This document shows, in pieces, positions 10,545 through 21,732 of a stretch of 64,000 nucleotides of DNA. The position numbers and the translations under genes are program-made. Source of the stretch: Zygnema cylindricum (Eukaryota > Streptophyta > Zygnematophyceae > Zygnematales > Zygnemataceae). The stretch is taken from positions 1 through 64,000 of the forward strand of contig JBBHKE010002127.1 in the NCBI GenBank assembly GCA_037447655.1, given 5' to 3'. Every line of letters begins with the position of its first letter. The first letter of the stretch is position 1. The notes beneath the pieces were generated by a model that worked only from the letters and a program-made list of their open reading frames with translations, did no database searches and was not told where the DNA came from.

Positions 10545-11001
10545 AACCGCGAATCGTAATTAGAGTAAATAACGCTAATTCGGTCGCCCTAAATTTCTAC
10601 TCTATTACCTTAAGTAGAGTAAATGTTTCTAAATTTTTCGTTATACTATTTGAGGTAGGGTTAAACTAGCGTAAAAAGATTTTAATATAGGTTCGTTTTA
10701 AATAGTGTGGAGTATGGACGACATCCGACCGTGGAAAATTGTACTTTTATAAGTAAAAAAGTACAAATAATGATTAAATACAGGCCGTTATCATGTAACT
10801 GCGTTTTAACAAACCGCGTAGTGCAAATGTCATAGTGACGATAAACTGTACGTTTTGTCAGATTTTGTACGAGAACCTTATTTACAGTAGGGATATTAGC
10901 GCGCCAAATTAGAGTACTTAAATAAATTAGAGTAAAATTCCTTTTTGAAAAAGTTATATCACACAAATTAGAGTTCATAACTCTAATTACGATTCGCTGT
11001 G
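10545..11001. repeat. MITE D (457 bp)
   Basis: The left end AACCGCGAATCGTAATTAGAG (first base changed from C) pairs with CTCTAATTACGATTCGCTGTG, with TA at 10543-10544 and 11002-11003. Its interior matches MITE A and the outer parts of MITE G, making a second subfamily. Confidence 0.75.
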
Positions 11002-11021
11002 TAGTGTTAATAACACTGTAA

Positions 11022-11079
11022 GCAACTGGTCCACAATAATAAGCCATACTGCAACTGGTCCACAATAATAAGCCATACT
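11022..11079. repeat. 29-bp tandem duplication
   Basis: GCAACTGGTCCACAATAATA... starts at 11022 and again at 11051, the two copies being identical. Confidence 0.9.
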
Positions 11080-11084
11080 GCAGA

Positions 11085-11454
11085 TCATAATTTAATGCAG
11101 TTATTACCGTAAAGGTTGCGCACTAATAATCCACTCACTCTAATACCGATGAGCAGTGTGCTTTTCTGCAGTACTGTAGCTTCATCTTATTTGGCTAGAA
11201 AATAACTTATTCATCTATTCTATCTTTGACTATTTATACCACAATGAGGTAGAGGCAGACTAAGTTGAAAAGTGAACATATGACTGTCTAAATCAAGCAA
11301 AACTCAAGTTGCAAAATCCAGAGACTTATCAGGAAAATAGAATGAAGCTTCATTCATCAATTATTGCTAAACTTGTCCTCAAAGCTCTCTATTGGCTGAC
11401 TTCCGTGACTTTTTAGGGAATTGCAATTTTTTTTCCCACTTCTGATTCTTCTCC
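11085..11454. other. Intergenic, nothing recognised
   Basis: Around 11110-11165 are weak echoes of the MITE ends (CTAATACCGATGAGCAGTGTG), but no paired repeat. Otherwise AT-rich and featureless. Confidence 0.35.
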
Positions 11455-12165
11455 CTTAAAAAAAAACAAAAAACACGCAGGATATATTAAAATGCACGAT
11501 GGTAAACCATCTGAGTCTAGGGGTACAAAAGGGGTGGCATGGCCGAAACTGAAAAACTACCCGCAGGGGAATAAAATAACAGCACAACAAAAATAAAAAC
11601 AAAAAGAAAACAACAACCAGGAAAATAAAAGCACCCAAACTCAAAATGAAAAGCACGACAATTGACAAAGCCAAAACTACAACCCCAACCCCAACCTAAT
11701 TAAATAACTACGAAAAGCAACCCCGTAAGTCCCCCCATCCCGGGGGAGCACGTTGAGGGAGTTCCGGAACCCGGCGACGATCGATAGCTGCAACAGCCGA
11801 TCGGAGGAGAATAGAAGCTTGCACTCGTTGTAAAGCCACAGATAAGCGTTGACGAGAAAAAGAAGTAAGGACCGAAGGAGGAGGGCTCCCTGGTCCTCGG
11901 CGCTCGAAAGCACGTCGAGCGCAAGTACGGAGAAACTCGTCCATTGCAACACCCAGACAACCAAAGATCTCGACCGCCATCGGAATAAAGTCATCCATAG
12001 AGTCTCGGTGGGCATAATCATGCTCCTTCGCCTTAGCTGCATCACGAGCCGCCACCCCAACATGTCGAGCCAGAACAAAGAACCAGGACCAACTACAAGA
12101 TCATGGTTCTCCTCTATTTTAGAAGGGCCTTCCCTGCCTTTACTAACTTCTCTTCTTAGCATAAT
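11455..12165 (-). pseudogene. LINE-like (non-LTR retrotransposon) 3' remnant
   Basis: A GC-rich island in AT-rich DNA. The minus-strand frame from 12055 reads DYAHRDSMDDFIPMAVEIFG, then LRTCARRAFERRGPGSPPP and SFSRQRLSVALQRVQASIL. This recalls the conserved C-terminal region trailing the reverse transcriptase in some plant and animal LINE-like ORFs. Codon bias favours this frame over two overlapping ones. About 250 bases of untranslated DNA follow downstream, ending near a T/A-rich stretch at 11458-11470. The 5' end is cut at about 12165, as usual for LINE insertions. I saw no RT catalytic motif and no certain target duplication, so the family assignment is tentative. It could also be another transposon's C-terminus. 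Confidence 0.4.
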
Positions 12166-12718
12166 ATATCATAAGTAGAAAACTCAAAGTTTTATACTGC
12201 ATTACTTGAAGGTTCAGTTCATACGCACTTCTCCCATGATGTCTAAAACAAAAAAACAAAGGTCAGTATGGCCTCAGAAAAATATATCTACCCACGACTC
12301 TACCCATCCCTACCGCATTCACTTTGAACTGCAGAACAAAAGTACAAAAGTATAATACGTACTCGGTACAAACTACTGACTTAAGTACCTACAGTTTGTA
12401 CATTGTACGCTCGCATACTAAATGGCTGCGTCAACATGGCACTACCATATGTCACATAATTTACAAATTTCCAGCCTTTCTATTCGCCGCCTTGTTTAGG
12501 TTGGAGAAACAGTGCGCTTAAAAAAAATGCTAAAATTTTTGGGGAATTTTTGCCATGCAGATGAGTCATGATGACCAAACCTCGTTTAGTAAATTCTATT
12601 GTACCAAAATTTATCAAAGGAATTGCTAATCGCAGAAACAATTTTTGCTGCGCGCAAGTAGTTTTCAAAAATTGTACATTTGAAGTACAGATTAGTACAA
12701 GCTACGTACCTTTGAGTT
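12166..12718. other. Intergenic, nothing recognised
   Basis: No coding sequence, hairpin or repeated end was recognised between the LINE-like remnant and MITE K. Confidence 0.35.
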
Positions 12719-13455
12719 CAGATTTAATCCGTCGAACAACTTTGACTGGCAAAATATTGTAACGACGGTTAAAAAAGTGTCGCGCTTGCGAACGTCGACC
12801 GTCATAAAAAAAAACAATTCACACAGCCGGCCAAAGTTTGCGGGTAACAAAACTGCGGCAACCACATGTAAGTAAAATATCTGCGTGCAAAGAGTTTTTC
12901 ACTTCACGTGAGCTCCATTGTGAGAGCACATGCGCACAAAGAGTTTTTCACTTCACGTGAGCTCCACTGTGAGAGCACATACTGACATTTAACTTAGCTG
13001 CAAAAATGGAATGTGATCGCGAAACGTTACGTTGAACTTAGACACAATTTAAAGGAAAGCGTCATATGGATAAATTAACTCGCACGAAACGAAATAATCT
13101 TCGTACAAAGATAAAAAAACGTAGCAGAGTAGATATATCGATGAAACTAAATGATAAAAACGCGCCTCGTCACGTGGGAATATTGTCCTTTAAGAGCGTA
13201 CTTTATTTTGTCTTTATGTGCGCATTTTACTTTTTTCGTGCGCTTTTATCATGCGCGGCAAAGTTGCTGAAGTGAGAAAGTACGTGCGCGCAACAATTTT
13301 ATTTACGTGTGGTTTCTGCAGTTTTGCTACAGTAAACCTTGGCCGGCCGTGTGAATTGTTGTTTTTTTTATGACGGTCGAAGCGCGACACTTTTTTCACC
13401 ATCGTTACAATATTTCGTCAGTCAAAGGATTGACCATCGAATCTGAACTCAAAGG
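12719..13455. repeat. MITE K with long terminal inverted repeats
   Basis: The left end CCTTTGAGTTCAGATT and right end AATCTGAACTCAAAGG continue as an imperfect inverted repeat of roughly 190 bases on each side. The arms share GTGTCGCGCTT, CGACCGTCATAAAAAAAA and GGCCGGCCA-type blocks. TA flanks both ends (12717-12718 and 13456-13457). It is unrelated in sequence to MITEs A-J. The middle holds a 52-bp direct duplication (AGAGTTTTTCACTTCACGTG at about 12890 and 12941). No transposase ORF is present. Confidence 0.8.
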
Positions 13456-13858
13456 TATGGAGTTTCATCATGCTTATTACACAGGCATGGAGAGTGCCCT
13501 TTTTCATCATGCTATGTTTTGCCCTAAAAAAGTATAAAACTTTCATACTTTTGTGTTTTCAACATTTAATTTTACAACATACATTTTATCTAAAGAGTCG
13601 CTGTACAATGTACATGGGAACAACAACCGTAGGGTGTTTTGATGAACAACACAAACACAAACACAAACACTCCCAAATCGCAAGAATGCCATGCGTAAGA
13701 TATAATAATGAGGCAAACATAAATGTCCAGAAGCTTATAAAAATAGGCAGCTTACTTTACAACAGGAATACACCAACTAAGATTAAATGTATATTTTTGA
13801 TAACCATTTTTCACATAATGTATTTCTGCCAGCGACCCGCGCCTACTTTAAAAGTTAC

Positions 13859-14470
13859 CTAGTCGGTGTCGGTGTGGTCATCGTCGTAGTCGTGGTCGCA
13901 GTAGAGGTCGCTGTCGTGGTCGCTGTCGTAGTCGCGGTTGTTGTCGCGGTCATAGTAGTTGTCGCAGTCGTGGTCGTAGTTGTGAACATAATTTCGTTCA
14001 ACATCTATTCTATGGAGTTGTGCAAAGTGTTCTTCAGTTTTTTTTAACCTTACATCCATCTCAAGTTTTGTTTCTATCTCTTGGAGTTTCGTACTTGCCT
14101 TCTCACCGTCGCTAACATCCTTAAACCCACGTTTTGCTCGCTTTCTTTCACGATCCTTGCGTAGACGTTTTTCCCGCTGTTCTGGGGTCTCTCGTGCCCG
14201 TTTGGTAACAACTCGTTTTATGTCATTGCACCCTGAATGTGATGACTGTGATGGCTGTGATGGCTGGCCTTGTTCTCCGGCTTGTTCACTTGTGCGTTTC
14301 GCTCGCTTTTGTTCGCGGTCTTTGCGTAACCGTTCCTCCCGTTGTTCCGTTGACTCCTTGGTGTTAGTTGCAGCAGGTCTTTCGGTAGCTTGTCCACGTT
14401 GGGGATTGGACGCTGCACCAAGTATTACAATGTGCTCATTACCTTCATATTTTTGTATTTGCACAGGCAT
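13859..14470 (-). pseudogene. Helitron-like N-terminal protein with Asp-rich tail
   Basis: 203 codons open from MPVQIQKYEGNEHIVILGA. Two basic repeats, EQREERLRKDREQKRAKR (about 42-60) and RETPEQREKRLRKDRERKRA (about 92-111), match the N-terminal repeats of Helitron proteins. A short coiled-coil-like stretch (TKLQEIETKLEMDVRLKKTE) follows. From about residue 165 the sequence is an acidic D/Y/N/H low-complexity tail coded by an imperfect GTCGTGGTC-type repeat. No Rep or helicase domain follows, so the frame is probably an internal-deletion product rather than a working gene. It is intact enough to be transcribed if a promoter is near. Confidence 0.55.
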
Positions 14471-15262
14471 GCCTTAAGGCTTTTTTTGGCACGCTTTCTT
14501 TTGCCATATAAATTAAGGGTTTAATCATCATAATCTTTATTATTTCAGTAATTAATTTTAGAGTATGTATTATTTTTAAATAACTTCTCTACATTCTGCT
14601 CCACTTCTACCGTTTCTACCCTATCGCCTAATTGGCATTTGAAGCCACAGGAGTTAACTAATGTACGCTACTCTATATTTCGCACCACTTTTACGAATCG
14701 AGCCTACAACAAAATAGGAAAAGTCTAAAGACCGAGCAGGATATCTTGTAAACTTACATGACTTTGGTTACTAAAAAACCGATGCACGTTACATAGGCAT
14801 GGTTTGTGTTTTGTTTTCCCTTACATGATAAAGTAGATCTTATTTCAAATGATATAACAAAAAAGTACAAAGGATTGTAAAGAGACTTTGTACGACATAC
14901 GCGGGAACAACAACCATAGGGTGTTTTGATGAATAGCAAAAATGCACACATACCGCAATAATGTCATGTGTAAGATTTAATAGAGTGGCAACCATAAATG
15001 TGTAGAAGTATATAAATATATGTAGCTCACTTGATAACAAGAATAACCCAACTAGGATTAAATGGGTATTTTTGATGAAAATTTTTCACAACTCTAAAAC
15101 CATTTAAAGACATTGCTTTCGAAACTTCTATGTCTAATTATTGCAAAAGTTGTCAATTTTTTTAACTATATTTCCTACTTGTGTTCGTTTTTTTTACACG
15201 ACATGCATTTGAAATTTTAACCTACATAGCTTGTGCAAAACTTATGTACAAAATGATAGAAC

Positions 15263-15526
15263 CTATGCAACAATGGCACTTTTGTAAACAATATTCTTCG
15301 TATATGTTCCTTTTTCATCTTCAAGTATCAATTCTTCAATTAATAAATTTACATTTGCCCGAGAAGTGACTCGCGAGAATGCAACATATAGTTGTCCGTG
15401 TGCGAACACTGAGTGCAGCAAATACCAACCAAGGTGGTGTATTGATTGTCTTTCTGCCTTGTTAATTGTCATTGCAAATCCTATTTGTATTGGACATTGT
15501 CGACTGGTACTTGTAATCGCTTCCGC
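15263..15526 (-). pseudogene. Pif1/Helitron helicase C-terminal fragment
   Basis: The frame reads CPIQIGFAMTINKAERQSIH, then SVFAHGQLYVAFSRVTSR and ANVNLLIEELIL. TINKxxxQS and HGQLYVAxSRV are the last conserved helicase motifs (V and VI) of the Pif1 family, as carried at the C-terminus of Helitron transposases. The usual Ser-Gln-Gly after TINK is Ala-Glu-Arg here, which suggests decay. The upstream ATPase motifs (Walker A and B) are absent: a deletion joins this piece to the N-terminal ORF at about 15540. Confidence 0.8.
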
Positions 15527-15541
15527 ATCGCTAGCAATGCA

Positions 15542-15940
15542 TTATACGTAAATAGTAGCAATACACTCTACATGGGTACAACAATCACATGGTGGTTTGG
15601 CAAGCAGCATAAGCACACCTTTTGCTCGCTTTCTTTCACGATCTTTACATAGCCGTTGTTCTCGCTGTTCTGGGGTCTCACGCGCACGTTTGGCAGCAGC
15701 TCGTTGCGCGTCATTTCGACGTGCCTTTGTTAATTCACCCTCATCCCGTCCTTGTCCTGTTGCGCGTTTCGCTCTCTTCCTCTCACAGTCTTTGCGTAAT
15801 CGTTTATCGCGTTGCTCTGCTGCTTCTTGGGCCCTAGCTGCAGTGGGTCTTACAGTAGCTTTTACGCATGGTGGATTGAACCCTGCATCCACGCCTACAA
15901 TATGCTCATTACCTACATGTTCTTGCATTCTCACTGGCAT
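15542..15940 (-). pseudogene. Helitron-like N-terminal protein, second copy
   Basis: Starts MPVRMQEHVGNEHIVGVDAG and carries EQRDKRLRKDCERKRAKR and RARETPEQREQRLCKDRERK. It then runs into the non-coding G.TTGTACCCATGTA block and stops. It is homologous to the ORFs at 3602 and 14470. About 15 bases separate it from the helicase fragment, so most of the original reading frame has been deleted between them. Confidence 0.55.
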
Positions 15941-16280
15941 GTCACATGTCTTTTTCTCTCACACTTTCATTTGCTATATGGATAAAGGGTACAATGATTG
16001 TGCATTCCCGTTTCAATCATTAATTTTGAGGGCTAATTTGTTTATCAACAATTTCTTTCCATTTTAATCCATTTCTACCATTCGAACACAGGCCCAACAT
16101 TATCACTTCTTAACTGCAAGAGTTAACTGATATGCGCTACCCACAAATACACAATTTACGCCATTTTCACGAAGCGGGAAGTGACTTTTGTAAACTTTGA
16201 CATAACAGTATTTGACGTAACAGTACCTCTACACTTTACATGGGAACAAGAACCATATCGTGACTTGGTTTGCTCACCTG

Positions 16281-17258
16281 AATGAAATTGTATTTCCTCC
16301 CTTGGAGGTTGAGGCATCAATTGAACTTGATTCACTGGCGCAATTCTATTTCGAGAATATCTGTTGCAGTTGTAGATAGACAATGGAGAATTTCAATATC
16401 GCCTTTTTTTTTTCTACTCTATTTTTGTTTTGTTTATTTCCAGTGCCTTGATGGAAAATTTCTGTTATGAATCAACATTTAATGTACGATTTAAGCCAAA
16501 GATTGGCGGTAACATTTATCAAAGAGATACACCTTTATCCTAATTTCAAGAAATGTATCCTTAACAACTCCACCGTTTCAATGTTTTAAAGCAATATTTC
16601 TTTCAACTGAAAAATATACCAGTATGAATTACTCAAAATTATAGCTTTACTTACACCCTAGAAAACCCTAGAAGTGAACTTGCCATTTCCATCAAGTCAC
16701 CTGGACAAATTTACCGTCCAGGAACAAGAGGGCAAATATCTCATCAGTCAAATTCAAAAAAAGGATTTCAAAAAAGTCCAAAAAAAATCTCAAACATTCA
16801 GAATTGACAGAATTATCCGGAGAAAACTAGATAACCATCGTCTTTTCCCTTTTTTTCATAACATAGGAAAAAAGAGGACATTTACCTCGTAAATTCAATA
16901 ACTTCAAACATACAAAAAAGACATCCAGGGCATACCAAATAACCATGGTCTTTTTCTTTTTTTTAACATGTAATCCTCACGAACCAGAGGCGATGCCACC
17001 ATAGAAACTTCAGTTGCAAATAAATAATCTCAAAGCAAATATTCATTCATATTCGAATAAGTTATTGTAACATATTCTACCTTTATATGTACAAATTTTA
17101 TAAAACAAAATAAGACAGCTTTTTCGCCATTTAAATCGTCAGCTCTTTACTAGAGCCTCCTCAACCAAAAAATCTAGATAAGAAAAAGGTATCTAGATTA
17201 AATATAAAAAGACAAAGCAAAAAAAAATTAAAAAGGTTGTCCTCAGATTATAAAAAAA
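16281..17258. other. Intergenic, nothing recognised
   Basis: AT-rich with long A and T runs. No transposon ends or convincing coding sequence were found. Confidence 0.35.
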
Positions 17259-17537
17259 CTAGGTGTCTCGACTGTAGTAACAAGGAGAAGGAGAAGGGTG
17301 AGAGTGAAAACAGGGATTTGAGAAGCCTGTATCTTTATCTTCGTCCACATTTCCACAGTTATACGTTTTATGAGGTCCATTATTGCTCTTTAAATTATAA
17401 GGATTGTTACTCTCCTTCTTCACTCCGCTACTTTTTTTGTTCAGGTTGAAAGGATTCGCCTCTTCCTTAGGTATTTTCTTCACACCGGTTTTATTTCTGT
17501 TCCTTAACTCAATTACTGCAGCGACAACCGCAGCCAT
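17259..17537 (-). CDS. Hypothetical 92-residue protein
   Basis: An open frame MAAVVAAVIELRNRNKTGVK..., rich in Asn, Lys and Ser, with two similar NPFNLNKK / NPYNLKSN segments (about 28-52) and a Cys/His/Pro-rich end (NPCFHSHPSPSPC). I do not recognise it. It stands out slightly from the AT-rich surroundings and is not part of any repeat seen here. No splice or expression evidence is visible, so it may be chance. Confidence 0.2.
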   Translation of the reverse strand: MAAVVAAVIELRNRNKTGVKKIPKEEANPFNLNKKSSGVKKESNNPYNLKSNNGPHKTYNCGNVDEDKDTGFSNPCFHSHPSPSPCYYSRDT

Positions 17538-17639
17538 TTTTCACAAAAGTCGAGAAATTTCAGAACTTCTTGACAATTTTCAACCAAACTTAAGAGTCGA
17601 AATATCAAAATTTTGCTACAATTGTAACTGTTGACAGCT

Positions 17640-18393
17640 TTTTCTGCAGGAGAATTTATAAGTTTTTATTTTCCAAACGAGTCTTTTGAAAAATTAAATA
17701 ACTTCCTTGAAGTTTGTAAGGAAGACCAAAAGAAGATAAATTAGCGGAGAAGTCTGCAGCTTGCCAAGTAAGATTATCTATTCAATACCTGCTGGAACTT
17801 CCGTACTTAAAAAAGTACTGCGGTTTCAATTTCCTTGTCGACAATTGGAGAATACTGGCAATAAGTAAAACGAAGTTTTTTTCTTAAGAAAGGATCTTGA
17901 ACTTTATTGCAACTTTCTTGTTGTAAAATGATGAAGTAGATGCTACAATATACTATGCCTGACAGCATATTTATAGTTATTAACCTCCTAGTATTTCAGG
18001 CGTGATCGTGACCGTCGATCGTCCTTTGTTTTTGTTACCTGACAGGAAACGCATGCCAATTCACTTCCGTATTTTGTGGATACGATCCTGACCGTCCGAT
18101 TGATATTTGGTATTTGGTATCAATTTCATATTCTCGATTCATACCGTGCGAAGTTCGGTTCGAGAGTTGCACGGACAGCCGCACGTCTACAAGGAAAAAA
18201 ATATCTCGTATTTTCCTCCACCTGTGACACAACCTCTATATTTACGTGGCTACTGTACCGTAGCTCAAAACAATCGCAGCCTACGGCCAATAACAAGCGT
18301 TTTAAATATTCTCAGCTTGTTAGAGCGAAAAACACGTGGATCCGAATCTTTCTGAAGAACTTGCCGGACAAAAACGAGGGCGGCAGGGACATA
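17640..18393. other. Intergenic, nothing recognised
   Basis: No gene or paired repeat recognised. Composition rises in GC after about 18000 before the tandem repeat. Confidence 0.35.
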
Positions 18394-18800
18394 AAAACTT
18401 GACAAATGGCGGAGCGACCTGAATTCAAAAATTTCGGCTTATTATGTCCAAGTATACGTCTCCGCGTAAAAATGTTTCCGTGTATACGTCCCGGTGTATG
18501 CGAGGATGCGTATTTTTGCTTGTGTTCATAATTCTATCTGGACCGTGCGATCTACCATTTATGTGGTCTTAAAACTTGACAAGTGGCGCAGTAGCCTGAA
18601 TTAAAAACTTCCCGCTTATTATGTCCGTGTATACGTCTTCGCGTAATTTTTCGTGTGTACGTCGCTGTGTGTATGCGAGGATGCGTATCTTTACTTGTGT
18701 ACACAATTTCGCGGAAACGCTATTCAATGTACTATTGTAATATTGTATTGCAATTTTGAATAGTGAATCTTGACGTGTGATCTACCTTTTTTTGTGGGCA
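18394..18800. repeat. 177-bp tandem duplication, second copy expanded
   Basis: AAAACTTGACAA.TGGCG begins at 18394 and 18571. Both copies share GCTTATTATGTCC, GTATACGTCT.CGCGTAA and GTATGCGAGGATGCGTAT. The second copy carries about 50 extra bases around 18715-18765 before the shared GTG.GATCTACC. Divergence shows it is not recent. Confidence 0.8.
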
Positions 18801-19060
18801 TAAATATTTGTCGGCTTTTCTGCACCTTCTCAGAAGCTGGAAAGGGCACTTTCATCGAAATTGCAGAAATACTGAGCATGTAACCGTGACCACATAACCG
18901 GTAGATTACCGCACCTACAGTACTGTAGAATACTGGACGTGCAATAAATACTGGAGGTACAGGACCGTACAGTACTGTACTGTACTGTAGTTACATACGG
19001 GCTGAGAATAAACTCAGTTGACTGCAGTACTTCTCTTGCCAATTTTACAACACTATAATG

Positions 19061-19346
19061 CACCGTGAATCGCTATTATTGTGAAGAAATTATTAGTATA
19101 AAGAAACAGATAGTGTTATCAACTCTATTTTGAGATCAGGGACCAAACGCAGGCAAAACATTAACGCTTACACATATAACACTAATTTAAATACACATTC
19201 TCATAGTGTAGCCTATAGCTCGTGTTCACATATTAAAACGTTTCAACATGTGATACCCCTTTCTTTATTACATTGAATCAAATTTTACGGAGAAAAGAAG
19301 TTTTAAGTGTCGAAAAAAACATTAACACTAATAGCGATACACGGTG
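19061..19346. repeat. MITE E (286 bp)
   Basis: CACCGTGAATCGCTATTA at the left pairs with TAATAGCGATACACGGTG at the right. TA follows at 19347-19348; the left flank reads TG, probably a mutated TA. Confidence 0.65.
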
Positions 19347-19352
19347 TACTGT

Positions 19353-19557
19353 AGTTCCTCCACGAACACAGGTGGCGCCAGCTGACATGCTTATAATCCG
19401 AACGGATCTTTCAGATCTATTTCCCCACATCCCGACAGAACCAGCTGTACACGAAGCTGTAAATCACATTTATACAGATATACCTTATTCCACGTGGCTA
19501 CCAGACAGTGGAGCAGTCATCATTGAAAAGAACGCTATGATTGCTTCAAATTCATAG
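19353..19557 (+). other. Possible coding fragment between two MITEs
   Basis: The short gap between MITEs E and F is open in one frame with an ordinary amino-acid mix (ADMLIIRTDLSDLFPHIPTE, then HIYTDIPYSTWLPDSGAVII) and a stop at 19555-19557. It may be a host exon remnant. I do not recognise it and chance is quite possible. Confidence 0.15.
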
Positions 19558-19912
19558 AATCTCTGCAAAATTCTATCGCTACAGTACACCGTCGATCGTA
19601 TTTAGCGTGTTGAGAAAAACAATTAGTGTACACCATTTTAATTTATGTACTTTTTATTAGTGTGGAGTACGAAACGTGTCGGTGCGTATAAAAATGTACT
19701 TTTTAATTATACAAGTACGGATATTTTAATAAAATATTTGCTATCACACGAAAAAATGCCGTGTTAGTGTACATTTATTTGTCGCGTATTGCCTACACCA
19801 TAAAAAACCGAAATTAGAGTTAGGAATTAATTAGAGTGAAAGTATGCGACAGTGTACGAATTGTCAGAATTTGTATTTTACTGTGAATATCCTCTCGACA
19901 AATCAGCTGTAC

Positions 19913-20592
19913 CCATATTGGCGTTCGTTGAAAAATTAGTGTATAACATTTTTTTCGAAATTTTTCTAAGTCAAAACTACAGTACACCGCGAATCGTAAT
20001 TAGAGTAGAATACTCTAAGGGTGAAGTTCCATCAAACGTTTCTGTAATTGTACGGCAACTTTACAGACCGGGTCGATTGAGTCGATGTTCTATTCACGTA
20101 GAGTCTGTAAACCACGTGTTCTAAATTGACTGGCGCCACGCAAGCTACGATACTATATTGAATATCTTTCAGATTTTTAGCACCGACACTGACAAAATTA
20201 AGTTCACATCTTTACTTGCGTACCATGTACCTGCGTACGAAGTAATCATACGACACCATATTGGCGTTCGTTGAAAAATTAGTGTATAACATTTTTTTCG
20301 AAATTTTTCTAAGTCAAAACTACAGTACACCGCGAATCGTAATTAGAGTAAAATACTCTAAGGGTGAAGTTCCATCGAACGTTTCTATAATTGTACGGCA
20401 ACTTTACAGACCGGGTCGATTGAGTCGATGTTCTATTCACGTAGAGTCAGTAAGCCACGTGTTCTAAATTGACTGGCGCCACGCAAGCTACGATACTATA
20501 TTGAATATCTTTCAGATTTTTAGCACCGACAAAATTAAGTTCAAATCTTTACTTGCGTACCATGTACCTGCGTACGAAGTAATCATACGACA
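19913..20592. repeat. 343-bp tandem duplication covering a MITE left end
   Basis: CCATATTGGCGTTCGTTGAA begins at 19913 and 20256. The copies are nearly identical; the second lacks six bases (ACTGAC) near 20530. Because each copy contains the F/G junction, the duplication happened after G entered F. Confidence 0.9.
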
Positions 20593-21663
20593 AAAGTTTT
20601 ATACATTTTGCCGACGCCAATCTGTACGCCAGCTCATTTTTTAGGGTTTCAGTTTTCGAACATAACGAAAGTCCTTTGAGAGAAATAGTGTGACGAACAA
20701 AAGTTACTGAAAATAGCGTGACGAGGGAATGTTATGTTATGTTTTTTTTTTTTTTTAGAAACCGAGTGTCATGTGCAAATCTTAAGATTTTTCGTTGGTT
20801 TCCATCATGACACGTAGCTTAATCGTCCAACGTGTCACGATTTTTTATTTCTTTATCTGCCAACCCACCTCGAGCCCACCTCCTCGAGGTGGGTTGACAG
20901 TTACAGAAAAAAATGAAGCGAACTCCTCGCATATGAACATCCGACGGCCAGTATTACTTCCGTGACCTTCGGAGAGTATCGGCAAGATTCTCTGTAATGT
21001 TGTTTTTAGTATAAAAACAAAATAGGCGGTACGATTTGGTACGAAGGGTCGCGGATTTCTGTAAACTACGCCACTTTTCGCCTGATGGAACGTCACCCTA
21101 ATTCGGTCGCTCCAAATTTCGACTCTATGATTTCAAATAGAGTAAACGATTCTATTTTTTTCATATTACAATTTAGGTAAGTTTAATTAGCGTAAAAATA
21201 TGTAATATAGGTTCGTTTTAAATAGTGAGGAGTACGAACGACTTTCGACCGTGCAAAATTGTACTATATTAAGTAAAATTGTACAAATAATGATTTAATA
21301 GAATCGCACTCGCACGTGAAATCGCACTAAACGAAAAATCAATCACATCGAAAAAAAGCCGTTCGCATAACTCTCGTCCGTCGACAGCATCGTCGTAAGT
21401 GTGAACATTAACTGACATTCGGCGCGACAATAATACTAGCGTCATAATGACGTCAAAACTATACGGACTGACAGATTTTGTACTTCTACGTAATTTAGTG
21501 TTCATAATTTCAGCGCGGATAATTATTGCCGACATAACCCAATATAGAGTACTTAAATAAAATAGAGTAAACTTCCTCTGTGAAAAAGTTCTATCACATA
21601 AATTAGAGTTCATTACTCTAATTATTTTTTTTGGTTTTTTTAATCTAATTACGATTCGCGGTG
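19985..21663. repeat. MITE G nested in MITE F
   Basis: The left end CACCGCGAATCGTAATTAGAG pairs with TCTAATTACGATTCGCGGTG ending at 21663, with TA at 19983-19984 and 21664-21665. Internal sequence after about 21095 follows MITE D. A second left end at 20328 comes from a tandem duplication, and about 500 bases of unrelated DNA (20593-21095) sit inside. Confidence 0.65.
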
Positions 21664-21732
21664 TAGTGTACATGACACTAGATAATTCTACACACTAATA
21701 ATTTCTGCACGCTAAATACGATCGACAGTGTA

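Larger units (their letters stand above)
13456..16280 (-). mobile_element. Tandem Helitron-like units, decayed
   Basis: Reading the minus strand from 16280: upstream block with GTTCTTGTTCCCATGTA, N-terminal ORF (15940-15542), Pif1-type helicase end (15526-15263), 3' block ending TGTAGGCTCG (about 14705), second upstream block, second N-terminal ORF (14470-13859), and a shortened 3' block to about 13500. The motif G.TTGTT.CCCATGTA recurs near 13620, 14900, 15580 and 16250. Rep/HUH nuclease and most of the helicase are deleted. I could not fix the 5' TC or 3' hairpin-CTRR ends, so 'Helitron' rests on the protein pieces. Confidence 0.6.
19587..21730. repeat. MITE F, outer shell split by MITE G
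   Basis: The left end CACCGTCGATCGTATTTAGCG (after TA 19585-19586) matches the right end CGCTAAATACGATCGACAGTG at 21710-21730 (before TA 21731-21732). The 2.1-kb distance is explained by the nested element G and its internal duplication and insert. Confidence 0.7.

Noticed and set aside
13066-13275. Lys/Arg-rich 69-codon frame
   Set aside because: It lies wholly within MITE K and extends into its inverted repeat.
15597-16067. 156-codon plus-strand frame rich in Arg, Ser and Ala
   Set aside because: It is antisense to the Helitron-like N-terminal ORF and has no family resemblance.
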